Positions 58,205 through 64,000 of a DNA stretch of 64,000 nt are shown in pieces. Below the pieces are notes generated by a model, which searched no databases, had not been told where the DNA came from, and saw nothing but the letters and a program-made list of their open reading frames with translations. Within the stretch, counting starts at the first letter, position 1. Every line of letters begins with the position of its first letter. The DNA comes from Mycobacterium sp. 852002-51057_SCH5723018 (lineage in GTDB: Bacteria; Actinomycetota; Actinomycetes; Mycobacteriales; Mycobacteriaceae), in assembly GCF_001667035.1 (NCBI RefSeq), contig NZ_LZIR01000111.1:1-64000 (forward strand), in the 5' to 3' direction. Made by a program: the position numbers and the translations under genes.

Positions 58205-59293
58205 ATGACGGGACAAGGGCACCACACCTTCGCTGACGAGCTGGCGCGTTTCGCCGCCGCCCGCGCGGACGCGCGCGTGACGGCGATCGCCGAGCGGGCC
58301 GGCGCGCCGCTGCGCGCCGTCGTCCACGGACGCCGGACGGTGGGGTGCGGCACGGTGGCGCGGGCCCTGGACCGCGCCGGGGATGCGCACGGGATCGGCG
58401 TGACGACCGGGGAAACGCAGGCCGACGTCGTCGTCTACGTCATCGCGGAGGTGGTCAAGCCCGAGGACACCGAGGCGATCGGCGGCACCGGACGGCCGGT
58501 GCTCGCGGTGCTGAACAAGGCCGACCTGACCGGCTCCCTGTCCGGGCGGGGCGGTGACGGGCCGATCGCGGCGGCGCGGGCCCGCTGCGCCGAACTGTCC
58601 CCGCTCGTTCGTGCTCCCATGGAGCCGATGATCGCCCTGCTCGCGGTCGCCGCGCTCGACGACCTGGACAGCGCGCTGTGGACGGCGTTGACGGCGCTGG
58701 CCGCCGACCCCCGCGGCGCCGGCATCCTGGACGGTTCCTTTGCTGGGTTCATGGCAGCGAACAATCCGGTGCCCACCGACGTGCGGGTGCGCTTGCTTGA
58801 GACCCTGGACCTGTTCGGCATCGCGCTGGGCATCGCTGCGATCCGGCAGGGCCGGACGCCGGCGCAGGTCAGGGCCCTGCTGCGGCGGATCAGCGGTGTC
58901 GACGCCGTGCTGGACACGATCTCCGTCGTCGGCGCCGAGCTGCGTTACCGAAGGGTGCTTCGGGCCGTCGCGGAACTGGAGGCGCTGGCCGTCTGCGATG
59001 GCGAGATTGCCGAGGCCGTCGGCGCGTTCCTGTCCCGCGACGATACCGTCGTCGCCCGGATGGCCGCCGCCGTCGACCTGGCCGAGGCGGCCGGGCTGGA
59101 GGTGGACCCCGGCAACTGGGACCGCGACGATGCGGCCGCGCACCTGCCGCGTGCGCTGCGCTGGCAGCGCTACAGCCGTGGCGCTCTGGGGCCGGTGAGC
59201 GACCTGCACCGGGCCTGCGGCGCCGATATCGTCCGCGGATCGCTGCGGCTGTGGTCGCGGGCCGGCGGGTCGCTGTCCGGGGGTCTCCGGTGA
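58205..59293 (+). CDS. Putative GTPase-like protein (Rv0209 type)
   Basis: A 362-residue protein. A G4-like motif, VLAVLNKADLTG (about residues 98-109), is clear, and VVVYVIAEVVKPED sits where switch II/G3 would be. The P-loop appears degenerate (GRRTVGCGTVARAL). The rest is helical and Ala-rich. It forms a coupled pair with the next gene (GTGA overlap), as in M. tuberculosis. The pair may be a dynamin-like or membrane-linked GTPase system; this is an inference. Confidence 0.8.
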   Translation: MTGQGHHTFADELARFAAARADARVTAIAERAGAPLRAVVHGRRTVGCGTVARALDRAGDAHGIGVTTGETQADVVVYVIAEVVKPEDTEAIGGTGRPVLAVLNKADLTGSLSGRGGDGPIAAARARCAELSPLVRAPMEPMIALLAVAALDDLDSALWTALTALAADPRGAGILDGSFAGFMAANNPVPTDVRVRLLETLDLFGIALGIAAIRQGRTPAQVRALLRRISGVDAVLDTISVVGAELRYRRVLRAVAELEALAVCDGEIAEAVGAFLSRDDTVVARMAAAVDLAEAAGLEVDPGNWDRDDAAAHLPRALRWQRYSRGALGPVSDLHRACGADIVRGSLRLWSRAGGSLSGGLR

Positions 59294-60849
59294 GCGACGA
59301 CCCGGCCGCCCAGGTGGACGCGCTCGTGGCAGCGGTCGGGCCGCGGCTGGAAGCGCCAGCGATCAACCGGCGCGACGTGGTGTTGGTGACCGGCCCGTGG
59401 CTGGCGGGGGTCACCGCGGTGGTCGCGGCGCTGCGCGAGCGGCTGCCCCAGCACAAGTTCGTCGAGTCCACGGAGCTCGGGCCCGGCGATGCGCCGATCG
59501 CGGTGGCGTTCGTGGTTTCCGCGGCGGCCACTCTGACCGCCTCGGACTGCACACTGCTGGATGCCGCCGCCGAGCACACCGACACGGTGATCGGCGTGGT
59601 GTCCAAGATCGACGTGCATCTCAACTGGCCGGAGGTGGTGGCCGCCAACCGCGACATCCTGGCGGCGCATGCGACCCGCTACGGCCAGGTGCCGTGGGTG
59701 GGTGTGGCCGCGTTGCCCGACCTCGGTGAGCCCATCGTCGACGACCTGGTGGAAACCGTCGCGGCGCGACTGGCCGAACCCGAGATCCCACGGCGAAACA
59801 GGCTGCGCGCGTGGGAATCTCGGCTTGAGACGGTCGCCCGGCGGATGGACCGAGACGCCGAGGGTGCGGGCCGGCGGGCCCGGGTTGACGGGTTGCGCGA
59901 GGAGCGCAGCACCGCCCTGCGCCAGCGTCGTCAGGCGAAGACTGAGCGCACGATCACCCTGCGCGGCCAGATCCAGCAGGCCCGGGTGCAGTTGTCCTAC
60001 TTCGCGCGCAACCGCTGCTCGTCGTTGCGCACCGAGCTGCAGGAGGACGCCGCGGGTTTGTCCCGACGCAAGATGGCCGGCTTTGAGGCGTATACGCGCG
60101 GCCGGGTCGACGAGGTGGTCGCCGAGGTGAGCGCGGGAACCAATGCGCAGCTCGCCGACGCCGCGCAGGTCCTGGGTGTGCCGGTGACCCTGCCAGCCTC
60201 AAAAGTCGCTGAAAATACCGTAACCACGGAGAAGCTGCCGACCGTCGACGTCCCACCGCCGCCGCTCAAATCGCGGCGGCAGGAGACCTGGCTGATGATG
60301 CTGCTGGGCGCGGGATTCGGGCTGGGTGTGGCGCTGACGCTGAGCCGGCTGGTGGGTGGCCTGGTCGCGCGGCTGAGCCCCGCGCTCGCAATAGCCGGGG
60401 CCGCGGCGTGCGTGGCGATCGGGCTGGCGGTCACGTTCGTGGTCATCCACATCCGCGGCCTGCTGCGCGACCGGGCGTTGCTGGACCGGTGGGCGGGCGA
60501 GGTGACGTCGTCGCTGCAGTCGGTGGTCGAGGAATTGGTCGCCACCCGGGTGCTGGCGGCCGAGTCGATGCTGAGCAGCGCGCTGATCGCCCGCGACGAC
60601 GCCGAAAACGCCCAGGTCGCCGACCAGGTCAGCGGGATCGACAGCGAGCTGCGCGAGTACGCCATCGCGGCGGCTCGGGCCGCGGCGGTGCGCGACAGGG
60701 AGATGCCCACGGTTAAGGCCGCACTGGACGCCGTGCGTGCAGAGCTAGGAGAACCGGGTATACCCCCACCCGAAAGCCCCGATCCCGACGCGGACGGGGG
60801 CGACACCGACAAACCGGCTTCAAGGAGCGCGAATGGCGATGATTCGTGA
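59290..60849 (+). CDS. Membrane-anchored putative GTPase (Rv0210 type)
   Basis: A 519-residue protein (GTG 59290 overlaps the previous stop). The N-terminal half resembles a G domain with a degenerate P-loop (VLVTGPWLAGVTAVVAALRE) and a G4-like GVVSKIDVHLNWPE. A coiled coil (about 165-260) follows, then two close membrane helices (WLMMLLGAGFGLGVALTLSR and ALAIAGAAACVAIGLAVTFV) and another helical region. G domain, coiled coil and paired helices recall bacterial dynamin-like proteins. Function unproven. Confidence 0.78.
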   Translation: MSDDPAAQVDALVAAVGPRLEAPAINRRDVVLVTGPWLAGVTAVVAALRERLPQHKFVESTELGPGDAPIAVAFVVSAAATLTASDCTLLDAAAEHTDTVIGVVSKIDVHLNWPEVVAANRDILAAHATRYGQVPWVGVAALPDLGEPIVDDLVETVAARLAEPEIPRRNRLRAWESRLETVARRMDRDAEGAGRRARVDGLREERSTALRQRRQAKTERTITLRGQIQQARVQLSYFARNRCSSLRTELQEDAAGLSRRKMAGFEAYTRGRVDEVVAEVSAGTNAQLADAAQVLGVPVTLPASKVAENTVTTEKLPTVDVPPPPLKSRRQETWLMMLLGAGFGLGVALTLSRLVGGLVARLSPALAIAGAAACVAIGLAVTFVVIHIRGLLRDRALLDRWAGEVTSSLQSVVEELVATRVLAAESMLSSALIARDDAENAQVADQVSGIDSELREYAIAAARAAAVRDREMPTVKAALDAVRAELGEPGIPPPESPDPDADGGDTDKPASRSANGDDS

Positions 60850-61000
60850 CGTTCGGTGAGGTTTCTGAATCGTTGTTGTGAGAAGGCTTATACCCGGCCG
60901 GGACCTCCCCGACAAGTCGCCCACGATAACCTGTAGTTAACGCCACCATGTAAACAGTTGTGTGGGCGAATGCATACCCGAGAACCCACAGGAGAGTTCG

Positions 61001-62830
61001 ATGACTTCAGCGACCATCCCCGGTCTGGACAGCGCGCCTACCAATCACCAGGGCCTGTTGGCGTGGGTAGAGGAAGTCGCCGAGCTGACCCAGCCCGACC
61101 GGGTGGTGTTCGCTGACGGCTCCGACGAAGAATTCCGGCGGCTGACGGACCACCTCGTCGAGGCGGGCACGTTCAAGCGGCTGAACCCCAAGAAGTACCC
61201 GAACTCGTTCCTGGCGCTGTCCGATCCGTCCGACGTGGCCCGGGTGGAGTCCCGGACATTCATCTGCTCCGAGCGGGAGATCGACGCAGGCCCGACCAAC
61301 AACTGGATGGATCCCGCCGAGATGCGGTCCACCATGACCGACCTGTACCGCGGCTGTATGCGCGGCCGCACCATGTATGTGGTGCCGTTCTGCATGGGCC
61401 CGCTCGGCGCGGAGGACCCCAAGCTGGGCGTGGAGATCACCGACTCCGAGTACGTCGTCGTCTCGATGCGCACCATGACCAGGATGGGCAAGGCCGCGCT
61501 GGAGAAGATGGGCGACGACGGGTTCTTCGTCAAGGCGCTGCACTCCGTCGGGGCCCCGTTGGAGCCCGGCCAAGAGGACGTGCCGTGGCCCTGCAACGAC
61601 ACCAAGTACATCACCCACTTCCCGGAAACCCGCGAGATCTGGAGCTACGGCTCGGGCTACGGCGGCAACGCCCTGCTGGGCAAGAAGTGCTACTCGCTGC
61701 GCATCGCGTCGGCGATGGCCCACGACGAGGGCTGGCTCGCCGAGCACATGCTGATCCTCAAGCTGATCTCCCCGGAGAACAAGGCCTACTACTTCGCCGC
61801 GGCGTTCCCGTCGGCGTGCGGCAAGACCAACCTGGCCATGCTGCAGCCGACCATCCCCGGCTGGCGAGCCGAAACCCTCGGCGACGACATCGCCTGGATG
61901 CGCTTCGGTAAGGACGGCCGGCTGTACGCCGTCAACCCCGAGTTCGGCTTCTTCGGCGTCGCACCCGGCACCAACTGGAAGTCCAATCCCAACGCCATGC
62001 GCACGATCGCCGCCGGCAACACGGTTTTCACCAACGTCGCGCTGACCGACGACGACGAGGTGTGGTGGGAAGGCCTGGAGGGCGAGCCGGATCACCTGAT
62101 CGACTGGAAGGGCAACGACTGGTACATCCGCGAGACGGAAACCAAAGCCGCCCACCCGAATTCCCGCTACTGCACGCCGATGTCACAGTGCCCGATCCTG
62201 GCGCCGGAGTGGGACGACCCGCAGGGCGTGCCGATCTCGGGCATCCTGTTCGGCGCCCGCCGCAAGACCACGGTGCCGCTGGTGACCCAGGCCCGCGACT
62301 GGCAGCACGGCGTGTTCATGGGCGCCACCATGGGCAGCGAGCAGACCGCTGCCGCCGAGGGCAAGGTCGGCACGGTGCGCCGCGACCCGATGGCCATGCT
62401 GCCGTTCCTGGGCTACCACGTCGGTGACTACTTCCAGCACTGGCTCGACCTGGGCAAGAACTCCGATGAGTCCAAGCTGCCAAAGGTGTTCTTCGTCAAC
62501 TGGTTCCGCCGGGGCGACAAGGGCGAGTTCCTGTGGCCGGGCTTCGGCGAGAACAGCCGCGTGCTGAAGTGGATCGTCGACCGCATCGAGCACCGGGCCG
62601 GCGGCCAGGACACCCCGATCGGCATCGTGCCTAACGCGGCGGACCTGGACCTGGACGGCCTCGACGTCGAGGGCGAAGACGTCGCCAAGGCGCTCGCGGT
62701 CAACGCCGACGAGTGGCGCCAGGAACTGCCGCTGATCGAGGAGTGGTTCGAGTTCGTCGGCGACAAGCTGCCCACCGGCGTCAAGGACGAGTTCGAGGCG
62801 CTCAAACAGCGCCTGTCCGAATCGGGCTAG
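61001..62830 (+). CDS. pckA: Phosphoenolpyruvate carboxykinase (GTP)
   Basis: A 609-residue GTP-dependent PEPCK (Rv0211) converting oxaloacetate and GTP to PEP and CO2, the entry to gluconeogenesis. It has the kinase P-loop FPSACGKTNLAMLQPTIPGW, the Mn/substrate residues in EIWSYGSGYGGNALLGKKCY, and RWFNWFRR-type VNWFRRGDKGEFLWPGFGEN. ATG 61001 with AGGAGAG upstream gives MTSATIPGLDSAP, the usual N-terminus. The stop overlaps the convergent soxR-like gene by four bases. Confidence 0.97.
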   Translation: MTSATIPGLDSAPTNHQGLLAWVEEVAELTQPDRVVFADGSDEEFRRLTDHLVEAGTFKRLNPKKYPNSFLALSDPSDVARVESRTFICSEREIDAGPTNNWMDPAEMRSTMTDLYRGCMRGRTMYVVPFCMGPLGAEDPKLGVEITDSEYVVVSMRTMTRMGKAALEKMGDDGFFVKALHSVGAPLEPGQEDVPWPCNDTKYITHFPETREIWSYGSGYGGNALLGKKCYSLRIASAMAHDEGWLAEHMLILKLISPENKAYYFAAAFPSACGKTNLAMLQPTIPGWRAETLGDDIAWMRFGKDGRLYAVNPEFGFFGVAPGTNWKSNPNAMRTIAAGNTVFTNVALTDDDEVWWEGLEGEPDHLIDWKGNDWYIRETETKAAHPNSRYCTPMSQCPILAPEWDDPQGVPISGILFGARRKTTVPLVTQARDWQHGVFMGATMGSEQTAAAEGKVGTVRRDPMAMLPFLGYHVGDYFQHWLDLGKNSDESKLPKVFFVNWFRRGDKGEFLWPGFGENSRVLKWIVDRIEHRAGGQDTPIGIVPNAADLDLDGLDVEGEDVAKALAVNADEWRQELPLIEEWFEFVGDKLPTGVKDEFEALKQRLSESG

Positions 62831-63294
62831 CCGCCAATCGCCTGCCGCCGCAACGACTTCGGCAGGTACACCGCGCCCGCTCCCGCGCCGGCCGCCCTGT
62901 CCGCCGGATTGGAGATCGCGCAGCGCCTCAATGACAGGCAGCCGCAGCCGATGCACGAGTCCAGGTTGTCGCGAAGCGCCATCAGCCCGGCGATCTGGTC
63001 ATCCAGGCGTGCGCGCCAAGACTTGGAGAGCCGGGCCCAGTCGGCGCGCGTCGGAGTGCGACCGTCGGGAAGCGTGCCCAGCGCCTCGGCGACCTCATCC
63101 AGGCTCAATCCGACGTTGCGGGCGGCCCGGATGAAGGCCAGGCGCCGCAGCATCTGCCGCTCGAATCGTCGCTGCCCGCCGGCGGTCCGCGTCGCCGTGA
63201 TGAGACCCTGGCCCTCGTAGAACCGGATCGCCGAGGGGGCGAAGCCGCTGCGACGGGCGATCTCGCTGACGGTGAACAGGTCCCGCTTATCCAT
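62827..63294 (-). CDS. soxR: SoxR-type redox-sensitive MerR-family regulator
   Basis: A 155-residue MerR-family protein: HTH (FTVSEIARRSGFAPSAIRFY), dimer helix and the [2Fe-2S] cysteine cluster CIGCGCLSLRRC (Cys114, 117, 119, 125; C-x2-C-x-C-x5-C), all as in SoxR. It senses oxidants or redox-cycling compounds. ATG 63294 (MDKRDLFT) is chosen. It is divergent from a short-chain dehydrogenase, with a well-formed SoxR-like dyad between them, so that gene is its likely target. Confidence 0.93.
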   Translation of the reverse strand: MDKRDLFTVSEIARRSGFAPSAIRFYEGQGLITATRTAGGQRRFERQMLRRLAFIRAARNVGLSLDEVAEALGTLPDGRTPTRADWARLSKSWRARLDDQIAGLMALRDNLDSCIGCGCLSLRRCAISNPADRAAGAGAGAVYLPKSLRRQAIGG

Positions 63295-63317
63295 TGCGGC
63301 CTCCAGCAATTCGGTAC

Positions 63318-63348
63318 TTGACTTAAAGTTTACTTCAACTACCAGTAT
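63318..63348 (+). promoter_or_regulatory. SoxR-type operator in a 19-bp-spacer promoter
   Basis: A 21-bp dyad at 63318-63338 has left arm TTGACTTAAA, centre G and right arm TTTACTTCAA; the outer TTGA/TCAA and inner TAAA/TTTA pair perfectly. It fills the space between a -35-like TTGACT (63318-63323) and a -10-like CAGTAT (63343-63348), a 19-bp spacer as in MerR/SoxR-controlled promoters. The promoter faces the dehydrogenase gene. Confidence 0.8.
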
Positions 63349-63355
63349 GGGCCGT

Positions 63356-64000
63356 ATGACTCAATCTCAATCCCGGCCCGTCGCAATCGTCACCGGCGCA
63401 TCCCGCGGCTTCGGAAAAGCCGTTGTCGCCGCCCTCCTCGACCGCGGGTGGGCCGTGGCCGGTGACGCCCGCCGCGCCGACGAACTGAAAACAACTGCCG
63501 CAGAACTAGATTCAAGCCGATTCATCGCATTGCCCGGCGACGTCACCGACGCGTCGCATCGCGACGCGCTGGTCAGGGCCGCGACCGGGGCCGGCGCCCT
63601 TCGGCTGGTGGTGAACAACGCCAGCCGGCTGGGGCCCAGCCCGCAACCGACACTGGCCGAGTATCCGGCGGACGAGTTGTGGGCCGTCTACCAGGCGAAC
63701 GTGTTCGCCCCGCTGGCGCTGATCCAGGCCACGCTGCCGGCGCTTGCCGACAACGCGGGGGTCATCGTCAACGTGACCTCGGACGCCGCCGTCGAGCCCT
63801 ATCCGGGGTGGGGCGGATACGGCTCGTCGAAGGCCGCGCTGGACCAGCTGTCGGCCGTGCTGGCGGCGGAGGTCTCGGTGGTGCCTGCCGTGGCGGTGTA
63901 CGCGTTCGACCCCGGAGACATGCGGACCGAAATGCATCAGGCCGCCTTTCCCGGTGAGGACATCTCCGATCGCGCCGAGCCGGAGACGAAGGTTCCGGCG
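63356..64000 (+). CDS. Short-chain dehydrogenase/reductase (partial, runs off the window)
   Basis: 215 codons are visible with no stop before the window end. The cofactor motif VAIVTGASRGFGKAVV, LVVNNASRLG and the active-site Ser and YGSSK (VNVTSDAAVEPY, GYGSSKAALDQ) identify a classical SDR. ATG 63356 lies 8 bp after the -10-like hexamer of the SoxR-type promoter, so the transcript may be leaderless. Probably induced by redox stress through the divergent SoxR-type regulator. Substrate unknown. Confidence 0.9.
   Translation, partial: MTQSQSRPVAIVTGASRGFGKAVVAALLDRGWAVAGDARRADELKTTAAELDSSRFIALPGDVTDASHRDALVRAATGAGALRLVVNNASRLGPSPQPTLAEYPADELWAVYQANVFAPLALIQATLPALADNAGVIVNVTSDAAVEPYPGWGGYGSSKAALDQLSAVLAAEVSVVPAVAVYAFDPGDMRTEMHQAAFPGEDISDRAEPETKVPA

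Noticed and set aside
1..64000. CRISPR arrays, rRNA and tRNA genes
   Set aside because: No regularly spaced short palindromic repeat array, tRNA cloverleaf or rRNA stretch was seen; the tandem repeats present have no spacers.

Overview
The window is a stretch of mycobacterial chromosome, most likely from a slow-growing species of the M. avium complex type. The evidence is the high GC content and a gene order that follows M. tuberculosis H37Rv from the mce1 operon (Rv0169) to pckA (Rv0211) almost gene by gene. Rv numbers are assigned from recognised proteins plus synteny recalled from memory. The species is an inference.

Layout. (1) 1-10236: end of mce1A, then mce1B-F and four Mce-associated membrane proteins, mostly joined by 4-bp stop/start overlaps (a lipid importer). 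(2) 10279-19732: a YoaK/DUF1275 permease, lprO, a YhgE-like membrane protein and a pirin, then a block absent from this place in M. tuberculosis (IclR regulator, DapB-like dehydrogenase, alpha/beta hydrolase), then sigG and the monoglyceride lipase. (3) 20000-31442: a DUF2786 protein, a metallopeptidase-like protein, a GH3 glycosidase, the copper metallothionein mymT, an O-methyltransferase, a nitronate monooxygenase, an SPW protein, ilvD, the copper repressor ricR, an MFS exporter, an L,D-transpeptidase and a TetR regulator. Matching operators lie at mymT and ricR. (4) 31432-48486: a molybdopterin oxidoreductase, zmp1, two Mce-associated-type proteins, mmpL11, a haem-binding protein, a flippase-like protein, an AI-2E-family permease, mmpL3, a NYN protein and trmB. 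(5) 48521-58038: an integrated element of about 9.5 kb between trmB and Rv0209. (6) 58205-64000: a putative GTPase pair, pckA, a SoxR-type regulator and a divergent short-chain dehydrogenase cut by the window end.

The element is the main accessory feature. It carries a tyrosine integrase, a translationally coupled replication/regulation operon with a RepA-like ATPase, one HK97-fold major capsid gene, a terminase-small-subunit-like HTH protein, and a three-gene cassette on the opposite strand that includes an ANTAR-domain protein behind a perfect 15-bp palindrome. No portal, large terminase, protease, tail or lysis gene is visible. It therefore looks like a capsid-bearing phage satellite, comparable in logic to phiRv1/phiRv2, rather than a prophage. 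Imperfect direct repeats at both ends (16 of 18 bases) are candidate attL/attR.

Other structure of note: a 54-bp MIRU-like duplication that separates the mce1D stop from the mce1E start, four 52-53-bp repeats running into the start of the Rv0184 homologue, a 57-bp coding repeat in the first Mce-associated gene, and well-formed operators for RicR, SoxR and TetR.
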